The notes under the pieces were generated by a model, which ran no database searches, had not been told where the DNA came from, and saw only the letters and a program-made list of their open reading frames with translations. A stretch of 64,000 nt of DNA, taken from positions 310,001 through 374,000 of the forward strand of contig NZ_JACHYN010000004.1 of NCBI RefSeq assembly GCF_014192915.1, read 5' to 3'. How positions within the stretch are numbered: the first letter of the stretch is position 1; each line of letters begins with the position of its first letter. Shown here in pieces: positions 24,294 through 30,945 of this stretch. The translations under genes were made by a program, and so were the position numbers. This stretch comes from Azospirillum sp. OGB3 (lineage in GTDB: Bacteria > Pseudomonadota > Alphaproteobacteria > Azospirillales > Azospirillaceae).

Positions 24294-24374
24294 TTACTGG
24301 ATGGCGGCGGTGAGCAGGGAGGCGAGGGCGAAGCCGCTGACGATGACGAGGCGGGCGATGATGTGGGTCTTCAT
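24294..24374 (-). CDS. 26-residue hydrophobic small protein
   Basis: This short frame starts at ATG 24374 and stops at 24294-24296. It encodes M-K-T-H-I-I-A-R-L-V-I-V-S-G, then F-A-L-A-S-L-L-T-A-A-I-Q: a positively charged N-terminus followed by one hydrophobic helix. GGAG stands 7 nt before the ATG. It lies 230 bp downstream of the GntR gene on the same strand and ends against the MFS terminator. The Shine-Dalgarno spacing and the membrane-helix composition support a real small membrane protein, but the frame is short and no homologue is known to me. Confidence 0.45.
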   Translation of the reverse strand: MKTHIIARLVIVSGFALASLLTAAIQ

Positions 24375-24508
24375 GGCAAGGCTCCGATTGGCTTTTGCGG
24401 GCGGCGGGGCAGGCCCCGTTGTCGTGTTGAGCCAATGTTCGCATTGCGCGTGTCAAAGACAAACCGCGCAATTCGCATGCCTTCCATATCGATATTGCAG
24501 CGCAACAT

Positions 24509-24590
24509 AGCGCTGTTATAAGTCGATCGCTGTTGATCGGAAGTATTCGTAGCGCTCTTCACAGCGCTGCATTTGGCTTTCTGTAGCGCT
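24509..24590. repeat. Four AGCGCT palindromes in 82 bp
   Basis: AGCGCT occurs at 24509, 24551, 24563 and 24585, three of them preceded by T and three followed by T, in the gap between the GntR gene end (24604) and the 26-residue gene. A TTGC-AGC-GCAA dyad is just left of the first copy. The surrounding DNA is less GC-rich than the genes. It may be a regulatory array or part of a small RNA. Confidence 0.4.
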
Positions 24591-24603
24591 GCGATCTCAG
24601 GAA

Positions 24604-25323
24604 TCATGCGGATTTGGCGATCGGTTCGGCGGGTGTGGGCTCGCTGTCGAACAGGTCGGGGAAGCGCTGGGCCAGTTCGGGCAGGGAGTGCAGGATTTCG
24701 CGCAGGTGCAGGCGCATGGCGGCCTCGGCGGCGTCGGGGCAGCGGGCGCGGATGCCCTCGACGATCTGCTCGTGCTGGGCGATCAGCCGGTCCAGCGGGG
24801 TCGCCTGCGGCAGGCTGAGATAGCGCACGCGGTCCATCTGGGCCTTGGTCTCCTCCACCACCCGCCACGCGTATTCGCAGTCGACGCCCAGCGCGATGGT
24901 GCGGTGGAAGGCTTCGTCCAGTTCCAGGAAGGCTGCCGGGTTGGTGCTCTGGGCGGCGTCCCGCTGCGCCTTCAGGTTGGCGTCCAGCTCCGCGACGGCG
25001 CGGGCCGGCAGCCCCTCGCCGGCCTTGCGGGCCACGGCCAGTTCCACCGCCTCGCGGACGAAGCGGGCGTCCATCACCTGCTTGGCCGAGATCTTGACGA
25101 CGAAGGTGCCGCGCTGCGGGCGGATGACCACCAGCCCGGATTCGCTCAGCTTGATGAAGGCCTCGCGCACCGGCTGGCGGCTGACGCCCAACTGCCCCGC
25201 GACCTCCTGCTCGGACAGCGGCTGGCCGGGCTGGAACTGCATCGTCACGATGGCGTGGCGCAGTTCCCGGAAGACGCGGCGCGCCACGGGTTCCGACGAA
25301 TCCGGCTCGATCCTCCTCAACAT
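24604..25323 (-). CDS. GntR-family regulator, FadR/FCD subfamily
   Basis: This 239-residue repressor has the GntR winged helix (about residues 12-78: L-S-E-Q-E-V-A-G-Q-L-G-V-S-R-Q-P-V-R-E-A) and an all-helical FCD effector domain. The FCD metal-site residues are in F-V-R-E-A-V-E near 88-94, F-H-R-T-I near 137-141, and the His residues of H-E-Q-I-V and H-L-R-E-I. FCD proteins sense carboxylates such as lactate or sugar acids. It is divergent from the TRAP operon with a 184-bp gap that holds a dyad of the type seen at 22770 and 28491, so it probably controls both carriers. Confidence 0.92.
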   Translation of the reverse strand: MLRRIEPDSSEPVARRVFRELRHAIVTMQFQPGQPLSEQEVAGQLGVSRQPVREAFIKLSESGLVVIRPQRGTFVVKISAKQVMDARFVREAVELAVARKAGEGLPARAVAELDANLKAQRDAAQSTNPAAFLELDEAFHRTIALGVDCEYAWRVVEETKAQMDRVRYLSLPQATPLDRLIAQHEQIVEGIRARCPDAAEAAMRLHLREILHSLPELAQRFPDLFDSEPTPAEPIAKSA

Positions 25324-25434
25324 GCTCTCCCCATCCCTTCTTTTTTCAGGTCGCCCCGCCGGTGCCCGCCCGGACGATCCTGTGCGGCGGATTCATCCTG
25401 CACCGTTTGCAAGCCCATGGACAACACCATTCTT

Positions 25435-25448
25435 GTATACTACCATAC
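25435..25448. promoter_or_regulatory. Putative GntR operator before the TRAP operon
   Basis: GTAT-N6-ATAC, with TATACTA in the centre, stands in the GntR/dctP gap, 59 bp before the dctP start and about 112 bp before the GntR start. It has the same 4-6-4 layout as 22770-22783 and 28491-28504. The matching layout and position suggest the GntR binding site, giving both autoregulation and control of TRAP. Confidence 0.55.
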
Positions 25449-25507
25449 CAGTCGCGTACCGAACAATCGCCTCCGTGCAAGAGGCGTTGTCCTCAAAGGG
25501 AGGAAGC

Positions 25508-26491
25508 ATGAGCATCATCACCCGCACTTGGCGCGTGGCCGCCCTCGGCTTTGCGCTGGCCACCGTCGCCGGCGGCGCGCTGGCCGCCGACTACACGCTC
25601 AGCGTCAACACGGCGCTGGCCCAGCAGGACCCGCTCTACAAGGGTCTGGAAGAGTTCAAGAAGAACGTCGAGTCGCGGTCCGGCGGCAAGATGGCCGTTC
25701 GCCTGTTCCCCGGCTCGCAGCTTGGCAAGGACGAGGACGTGCTGGAGCAGGCCCGCGCCGGGGCCGGCGTCGCGGTGGTCGTGGACGGCGGGCGTCTCGC
25801 CGTCTTCGTGAAGGAATTCGGCGTTCTGGGCGGCCCGTACCTCGCCCAGGGCTACGACGGCATCCGCAAGGTCGTCACCTCGCCGATGTTCGACCAATGG
25901 TCGGACAAGCTGCGCAAGGCGTCCGGCCATCAGGTGCTGTCCTTCAACTGGTGGCAGGGCGAGCGGCACCTGCTGACCAACAAGCCGGTGAAGGGTCCGG
26001 AAGACCTCGCCGGCATCCGCATGCGCACGCCGGGCGCCCCGGTGTGGATGGAGACGATCCGCGCCATGGGGGCCACCCCGACCCCGATGGGCTGGTCGGA
26101 GGTCTACACCGGCCTTCAGCAGAAGGTGATCGACGGCGTCGAGGCGCAGCACCCGGCCAGCTTCGGCGCCCGCCTGTACGAGGTGACCAACCGCATCACC
26201 AAGACCGGCCACATCAACCTGATCACCGGCATCGTCACCAGCGCCGCCTGGTTCGACAAGCTGCCGCCGGAGCAGCAGACGATCCTCAAGGAAGAGGCGC
26301 TGAAGGCCGGCGACAGCGCGTCGCGCGCCACCCAGGCGTCGCTCGCCGACTTCGAGAAGCAGATGAAGGACAAGGGGATGACGATCGAGGAGATCGACGT
26401 GACCCCGTTCCGCAAGGCCACCGCGCCGGTCTACGAGAAGCTGGGCTACGCCGAACTCCACAACGAGGTGGAGAAGCTGCTGCAGAACTGA
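25508..26491 (+). CDS. dctP: TRAP transporter solute-binding protein (DctP type)
   Basis: This 327-residue periplasmic protein has a signal peptide (residues 1-26, A-L-A-A-D). The DctP fold carries the conserved Arg in G-I-R-M-R-T-P-G-A-P near residue 175 that binds the substrate carboxylate, and G-W-S-E-V-Y-T-G-L-Q-Q near 197. GGGAGGAAGC lies just before ATG 25508. It delivers an organic acid to the DctQM permease encoded next. With an ExuT-like carrier and FCD regulator beside it, a sugar acid or hydroxy acid is the likely cargo. Confidence 0.92.
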   Translation: MSIITRTWRVAALGFALATVAGGALAADYTLSVNTALAQQDPLYKGLEEFKKNVESRSGGKMAVRLFPGSQLGKDEDVLEQARAGAGVAVVVDGGRLAVFVKEFGVLGGPYLAQGYDGIRKVVTSPMFDQWSDKLRKASGHQVLSFNWWQGERHLLTNKPVKGPEDLAGIRMRTPGAPVWMETIRAMGATPTPMGWSEVYTGLQQKVIDGVEAQHPASFGARLYEVTNRITKTGHINLITGIVTSAAWFDKLPPEQQTILKEEALKAGDSASRATQASLADFEKQMKDKGMTIEEIDVTPFRKATAPVYEKLGYAELHNEVEKLLQN

Positions 26492-26531
26492 CGCGGAATT
26501 TCGGTTCGTGTTGACCTTGCCCCCTCCCTGA

Positions 26532-26600
26532 CCCTCCCCCGCTTCGCAGGGGAGGGGACAAATTCTCCCTCCCTTGCGTCAGCGGGGGAGGGGCGGGGTG
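26532..26600. repeat. GC-rich dyad repeat in the dctP-dctQ gap
   Basis: CCCTCCCC (26532-26539) pairs with GGGGAGGG (26549-26556). A second C-run/G-run pair follows (CTCCCTCCC near 26566 with GGGGGAGGGG near 26584-26593). The repeat resembles that at 12497-12518. Inside the TRAP operon it could lower expression of the permease relative to the binding protein by protecting the upstream mRNA. Confidence 0.5.
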
Positions 26601-26665
26601 GGGGCCAGTGCCCTCCAAATTCAACGCCGTCCGCCGTCACCTTCCGCCATCAAGGGACCGCCATC

Positions 26666-27184
26666 ATGTCGTCCTTGTTTCAAAAGGGGGAAGCCGTCCT
26701 GGCGATGCTTCTCCTCGCCGCCATCGTGCTGCTCGTCTTCGCCGCCGGCGTCATGCGCTGGTTTGGCCATCCCCTGGTCTGGTCGGTGGACGTGGCGCAG
26801 CTCCTGTTCGTCTGGGTCGCCTTCCTCGGCGCCGACATGGCGCTGCGCAAGCGCGCCCACATCGGCATCGACTATCTGGTCAAGCGCCTGCCGAACTCCA
26901 GCCGGGCCGTGCTCGACCTCGTGCTGGGCGTGCTGGTCCTCGCCTTCCTCCTCACCATGACGGTGATGGGCTACCGGCTGACCATGCTGAACCTGGAACG
27001 CCAGTTCGGCGACAGCGGCATCAGCTACGCCTTCGTGACATCGGCGGTGCCCGTGGGCTGCCTGCTGCTCGCGATCACGCTGACCGGACAGATCCTGGAC
27101 ACCCTGCGCGGGCTGCGCAGCCACCCCAAACCGGTCTTCGCGCCGGCCCCCAAGGCTGGCGAGATCGAGGAGGTCGTGCCGTGA
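26666..27184 (+). CDS. dctQ: TRAP transporter small permease (DctQ)
   Basis: This 172-residue membrane protein has four transmembrane helices (about residues 12-32, 45-65, 85-108, 125-148) and the family's G-A-D-M-A-L-R-K-R-A-H-I motif near residues 65-75. It forms the permease with DctM. Its GTGA end overlaps the GTG start of dctM by 4 bp, so the pair is translationally coupled. The 174-bp gap to dctP contains GC-rich hairpins. Confidence 0.92.
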   Translation: MSSLFQKGEAVLAMLLLAAIVLLVFAAGVMRWFGHPLVWSVDVAQLLFVWVAFLGADMALRKRAHIGIDYLVKRLPNSSRAVLDLVLGVLVLAFLLTMTVMGYRLTMLNLERQFGDSGISYAFVTSAVPVGCLLLAITLTGQILDTLRGLRSHPKPVFAPAPKAGEIEEVVP

Positions 27185-28458
27185 CCCTTCTTGCCGTCAC
27201 CTTCTTCGCGCTGATGGCCTTCGGGCTTCCGATCGCCTTCGCCATCGGCATCGCCGGCTTCTCCTTCTTCGCCACCAACGACATCATCCCGATGTCCATC
27301 GGGGTGCAGCAGGTCGCCTCCGCCTCGCAGAGCTTTCCGCTGCTGGCCGTGCCCTTCTTCGTGCTCGCCGGGCACATGATGAACCGGACGGGCATCACCA
27401 GCCGCCTGATCAACTGCTCCAACGTGCTGGTCTCCTGGATGTCCGGCGGGTTGGCGCAGGTCTGCATCGTGCTGTCCACGCTGATGGGCGGCGTTTCCGG
27501 CTCGGCGGTGGCCGACGCCGCGATGGAGGCCCGCATCCTCGGCCCCAGCCTGATCGCCCGCGGCTATTCGAAGGGCTTCACCGCCGCCGCCATCGCGGTC
27601 GGCTCGCTGATCACCGCGACGATCCCGCCCAGCCTGGGGCTGATCCTCTACGGTTTCGTCGGCAACGTGTCGATCGGGCGGCTGTTCCTGGCCGGCGTCA
27701 TCCCCGGCTTTATGATGATGGCCGGGCTGATGCTGACCGTCTGGCTGATCGCCCGCCGCCGCGGCTACCGTCCCGAAATGGCTGAACGTCCGACCCTGCG
27801 CGCCGTGTGGCGGGCGGTGGCCGACGCCAAATGGGCGCTGCTGTTCCCGGTCGCCCTGCTGTTCGCCATCCGCGGCGGCCTGTTCACCCCGTCGGAGGTC
27901 GGCGCCTTCGCCGTCGTCTACGCCGCGGTGGTCGGCTTCCTGCTGCACCGGGAGCTGACCTGGGCCGCGGTGGCCGAGGCGCTTCAGGAGGCGGTGGTGG
28001 ACACCGGCCTGATCATGCTGATCATCCTGTTCTCGGGCATGGTCGGCTACGCCATTATCTTCGAGCAGGCGCCCCAGACCATCGCCGAGGCGATGACCCA
28101 GCTCACCACCAACCCGCTGCTGGTGGTCGCGCTGATCCTGATCTTCCTGTTCATCGCCGGGCTGTTCGTCGAAAGCACGGTGCTGGTCCTGCTGCTGACG
28201 CCGATCTTCCTGCCGATCGTGACGCCGCTGGGCGTTGATCCGGTGCATTTCGGCATCCTGATGATGACCATCGTCACGCTGGGCTCGATGACGCCGCCGG
28301 TGGGCGTGGCCATGTACACGGTGTGCAGCCTGCTCGACTGCCCGGTCGAGGAGTATGTCGTCGAATCGCTGCCCTTTGTCGGCACCATCGTCCTGCTGGT
28401 CGCCGTGCTGACGCTGTGGCCGGGGCTGGTGCTGTTCCTGCCGAACATGCTGATGTGA
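27181..28458 (+). CDS. dctM: TRAP transporter large permease (DctM)
   Basis: This 425-residue integral membrane protein has about 12 hydrophobic segments. DctM marks include F-A-I-G-I-A-G near residue 21, V-P-F-F-V-L-A-G-x-M-M near 58, G-G-V-S-G-S-A-V-A-D near 101-110 and M-T-P-P-V-G-V-A near 369. It drives sodium-coupled import of the acid captured by DctP. The start is GTG 27181 overlapping dctQ. After its end comes an operator-like palindrome (28491) and then a hairpin facing the DUF808 gene. Confidence 0.93.
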   Translation: MTLLAVTFFALMAFGLPIAFAIGIAGFSFFATNDIIPMSIGVQQVASASQSFPLLAVPFFVLAGHMMNRTGITSRLINCSNVLVSWMSGGLAQVCIVLSTLMGGVSGSAVADAAMEARILGPSLIARGYSKGFTAAAIAVGSLITATIPPSLGLILYGFVGNVSIGRLFLAGVIPGFMMMAGLMLTVWLIARRRGYRPEMAERPTLRAVWRAVADAKWALLFPVALLFAIRGGLFTPSEVGAFAVVYAAVVGFLLHRELTWAAVAEALQEAVVDTGLIMLIILFSGMVGYAIIFEQAPQTIAEAMTQLTTNPLLVVALILIFLFIAGLFVESTVLVLLLTPIFLPIVTPLGVDPVHFGILMMTIVTLGSMTPPVGVAMYTVCSLLDCPVEEYVVESLPFVGTIVLLVAVLTLWPGLVLFLPNMLM

Positions 28459-28490
28459 GGGAAGGGGGCTTGCCAGGAAGCGGGGCGCTG

Positions 28491-28504
28491 ATATACTAGT
28501 ATAT
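28491..28504. promoter_or_regulatory. Operator-like perfect palindrome after the TRAP operon
   Basis: ATATACTAGTATAT is perfectly symmetric, and with its flanking CTG and G it matches the site before the MFS gene (22770). It is 33 bp after the dctM stop, and no gene starts near it: the next gene ends at 28669 on the other strand. It may control an unseen RNA or be the remnant of a promoter for a lost gene. Confidence 0.55.
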
Positions 28505-28614
28505 GGCGCTCCGATCTCTCGGCGGACCCACGGCCGGTCCGGGCACACCAAGCCCCGTCCATGGAGCGTCCTTGTCATTGTGGAAACGGGGCAGGGCCGC
28601 GTGTGAAGGGCAAA

Positions 28615-28651
28615 CGCCAAGGGGCGGTCCGGGCAGGGCCGCCCCTTGGCG
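28615..28651. terminator. Strong hairpin between dctM and the DUF808 gene
   Basis: CGCCAAGGGGCGG (28615-28627) pairs with CCGCCCCTTGGCG (28639-28651), a 13-bp perfect stem. It is 18 bp after the DUF808 stop. The minus-strand side is followed by TTTG; the plus side has no T-run. It is likely a terminator for the DUF808 transcript and perhaps a two-way barrier. Confidence 0.7.
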
Positions 28652-28668
28652 CTTGTGCGTGAGGCGCG

Positions 28669-29709
28669 CTACTTTCCCGTGACCATGCCCCAGAGCGGCT
28701 CGATCACCCTGTGCACCAGGGGGATCAGCAGGGCGCCCAGCAGCAGCCCGAACACCCCGGCCCCCGCCGCCCCGACCAGCCATTCCACCGCGGCCTTCGC
28801 CGCCGGCACGGCCTCGCCCGCCGCCACGGCGGCGCCGTGGATCGCGTGCCCCACCGCGGTCAGGCCGAAGCCTTCCAGCCCATGGATGACGATGCCGCCG
28901 CCGACCCACAGCATGGCGGCGGTGCCGACCAGCGCCAGAAGCTTCAGGAAGACCGGCATCCCCTTGACCAGCCCGCGCCCGACCGCCTGCGTCACCGGGG
29001 CGAGCGCGCGGTCGGCGCCGCCCGGCGCGCCGGGGGAGGGGGTGCGCAGCCCCAGGAGGCTCGCCGCCGGGCGTCCGTTCTGGGCCAGCGACAGGCCGAC
29101 GTCGTCCGCCTTCACGATCAGCGCCACCGCGCCGTAGACGAGGCCGGTGATGCCCGCCCCGACGATTGCCAGAACGGCCGCCTGCGTCCAGAAGGACGAG
29201 GTTTCGGCGGCGACCGTGGACAGGACGATGGCCATGATCTCCGCCGACAGGATCAGGTCGGTCTTGATGGCGCTGTTGACCTTCTCCCGCTCGAACTGCG
29301 CGGCGTCCTGCCCCGCGGTGCCCGCTCCTTCGGCATCCTGGTGCGCCGCGTGGGGGCGCAACGCCTCCCAGACCTTCTCCGCCCCCTCGTAGCAGAGGAA
29401 TCCGCCGCCCAGCATCAGCAGCGGGGTGATCGCCCAGGGCGCCACGAGGCTGAGAGCCAGCGCAAGGGGCAGCAGGAAAATCAGCTTGTTCTTCAGCGAG
29501 CCCAGCGCGATCTTGCCGATGATCGGCAGTTCGCGGTCGGCGGTGAAACCGACGACATAACGCGGCGTCACCGCCGCGTCGTCGACCACCACCCCGGCGG
29601 CCTTGGCCCCCGCCCGCGCCGCCTGTCCCGCGGCGTCGTCCAACGAGGCGGCGGCGACCTTCGCCAACCCGGCCACATCGTCCAGCAATGCGATCAGTCC
29701 CGTGCTCAA
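28669..29709 (-). CDS. DUF808 family membrane protein
   Basis: This 346-residue protein starts S-T-G-L-I-A-L-L-D-D-V-A, with a V-D-D-A-A-V-T-P-R-Y-V-V-G-F stretch near residues 41-54 and four to six hydrophobic segments (about 75-105, 175-200, 235-270, 290-340), as in YedI/DUF808 proteins. The role of this family is not established. The gene stands alone, with a gap of 78 bp to the HTH protein gene upstream and a strong hairpin downstream. Confidence 0.85.
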   Translation of the reverse strand: MSTGLIALLDDVAGLAKVAAASLDDAAGQAARAGAKAAGVVVDDAAVTPRYVVGFTADRELPIIGKIALGSLKNKLIFLLPLALALSLVAPWAITPLLMLGGGFLCYEGAEKVWEALRPHAAHQDAEGAGTAGQDAAQFEREKVNSAIKTDLILSAEIMAIVLSTVAAETSSFWTQAAVLAIVGAGITGLVYGAVALIVKADDVGLSLAQNGRPAASLLGLRTPSPGAPGGADRALAPVTQAVGRGLVKGMPVFLKLLALVGTAAMLWVGGGIVIHGLEGFGLTAVGHAIHGAAVAAGEAVPAAKAAVEWLVGAAGAGVFGLLLGALLIPLVHRVIEPLWGMVTGK

Positions 29710-29787
29710 GGCTTTGGCTCCCCTCCGTACCGGCGTTTATGGAGCAGACAACGCCGCCGGGGGCAAGCCGGACCTTCGGGGGCTTGG

Positions 29788-30396
29788 TCAGTCGCTGGCC
29801 AATTCGTCGGCGGTGAGCATGTGGACATCCGGGTCGGGTGTGTCCCGGCCGTCGTCCAGATAGAGCACCCGGTCCACCAGCACCAGGACTCGCACGCCGT
29901 CCACCGGGACGACGCTCAGCCGCCGGCTGATGACGGCGTTGCGGAAGGCCACGGCCCGGTCGTTGTAAGTGACCGACAGGACGTCGTTCGTCCCTTCCAG
30001 CATGGGCAGGGCGTAGCGCTCCATCATTTCCGCGGTCAGCCCGTCGATGCGTGGCAACAGGGAGGAACCGACGATGTCGAAGTGGTGCCGCTCGATCCAG
30101 CGGGCCAGCGGCGGGGACACGGCCTGGGCGATCAGGCCGGGCGTGTAGAGGGTGCATTTCTCGCCCATGCTCCGCACCATCGCCTTCAGGCCGAGGAAGG
30201 TGGGGTGATGCCGGAAATGGCCGGTCAGCACGTCGCGCAACAGCGCTTGCTCCCGCGGGTCGGGCAAGGCGGCGCCGGATTCCCAGCGAGCGACGGTTTG
30301 CTCGGTGGTGGCCAGCATGACGGCGAACTGCGCGGTGGTCAGGCCATGCAGCCTTCGCAACGCGCGCACGATCTGCGGCCACTCATGCACGGGCAC
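29788..30396 (-). CDS. XRE-type helix-turn-helix protein with unknown C-terminal domain
   Basis: This 202-residue protein has an N-terminal HTH of the MqsA/HipB-like kind (I-V-R-A-L-R-R-L-H-G-L-T-T-A-Q-F-A, then T-T-E-Q-T-V-A-R-W-E-S-G-A-A-L-P near residues 28-45). The C-terminal part (about 75-200) is not recognised; it could be a ligand-binding domain. It is divergent from the 64-residue gene at 30646, and the gap holds dyads, so it may regulate that gene. Its own downstream neighbour is the DUF808 gene on the same strand. Confidence 0.75.
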   Translation of the reverse strand: MPVHEWPQIVRALRRLHGLTTAQFAVMLATTEQTVARWESGAALPDPREQALLRDVLTGHFRHHPTFLGLKAMVRSMGEKCTLYTPGLIAQAVSPPLARWIERHHFDIVGSSLLPRIDGLTAEMMERYALPMLEGTNDVLSVTYNDRAVAFRNAVISRRLSVVPVDGVRVLVLVDRVLYLDDGRDTPDPDVHMLTADELASD

Positions 30397-30591
30397 AGAC
30401 GGCTCTCCAGATTATCTCCAAGGGCAATGATGAGAGGATACGCGATTCACCCGCAAACACATACGCAATCATGCGGGAATAGTCATACCGGAGTATAGCA
30501 TTTTTTGGTTCGCGGAACCGACTGTTTTGATCCTAAACGCTTGAGGAAGCTGTAATTTTTCGGACTTGCTGCCCTGCGGGCATAGCGCTTC

Positions 30592-30608
30592 TGGTATTGG
30601 GTATACCA
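30592..30608. promoter_or_regulatory. Inverted repeat TGGTAT-N5-ATACCA before the 64-residue gene
   Basis: TGGTAT at 30592-30597 and ATACCA at 30603-30608 are perfect arms; GGGTAT and ATACCC overlap them. The site is about 40 bp before the start of the small gene and about 195 bp from the divergent HTH gene. The position suggests an operator at the promoter of the small gene. Confidence 0.5.
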
Positions 30609-30645
30609 CGGCACAATACCCCCACCAGCAAAGAGGAGACACATC

Positions 30646-30840
30646 ATGGCTTACGCTTCCGCCCATCACAGCCATCACGACGGCCTTCTGTCGAGCCTCG
30701 CCAAGGGTGTTACGGAGTTCGTCAGCGCCTGGTTCTCGGCCACTCCGCTGCATATCGTATACCAAGCCGTGTCGTCCGCCACTTACGCCCCGACGGCCCG
30801 CACCTCCACGCTTGACCTGCCGACGCTGATGCGCGAATGA
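30646..30840 (+). CDS. 64-residue small protein, His-rich N-terminus
   Basis: This 64-residue protein has a H-H-S-H-H cluster at residues 7-11 followed by an amphipathic stretch (L-L-S-S-L-A-K-G-V-T-E-F-V-S-A-W) and a Thr/Ala-rich tail. GAGGAG lies 7 nt before ATG 30646, a dyad lies at the promoter, and a strong intrinsic terminator follows at 30895. A small gene with its own control region and terminator is a typical highly expressed single-gene unit. No family is recognised. The His cluster could bind metal. Confidence 0.7.
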   Translation: MAYASAHHSHHDGLLSSLAKGVTEFVSAWFSATPLHIVYQAVSSATYAPTARTSTLDLPTLMRE

Positions 30841-30894
30841 CCGGCGCCAGGGCTTTCCAGCCCCACGACGCGGCGGCCCGCCCATCCGGGCCGG

Positions 30895-30928
30895 AAAAAG
30901 GACCGACTCCTCTGGAGCGGTCCTTTTT
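30895..30928 (+). terminator. Intrinsic terminator after the 64-residue gene
   Basis: AAAAAGGACCG pairs with CGGTCCTTTTT around an inner CTCC-TCT-GGAG stem; the right arm ends in five T (30923-30927). It also offers an A-run on the left, so it can work for the converging TPR/GT41 gene that ends at 30946. Confidence 0.92.
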
Positions 30929-30945
30929 CGTTTCGCCCGTTGCTT

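Noticed and set aside
28503..28682. 59-codon frame starting inside the 28491 palindrome
   Set aside because: It reads through the DUF808 terminator hairpin, has no ribosome site and has Gly/Pro/Arg-rich shadow composition.
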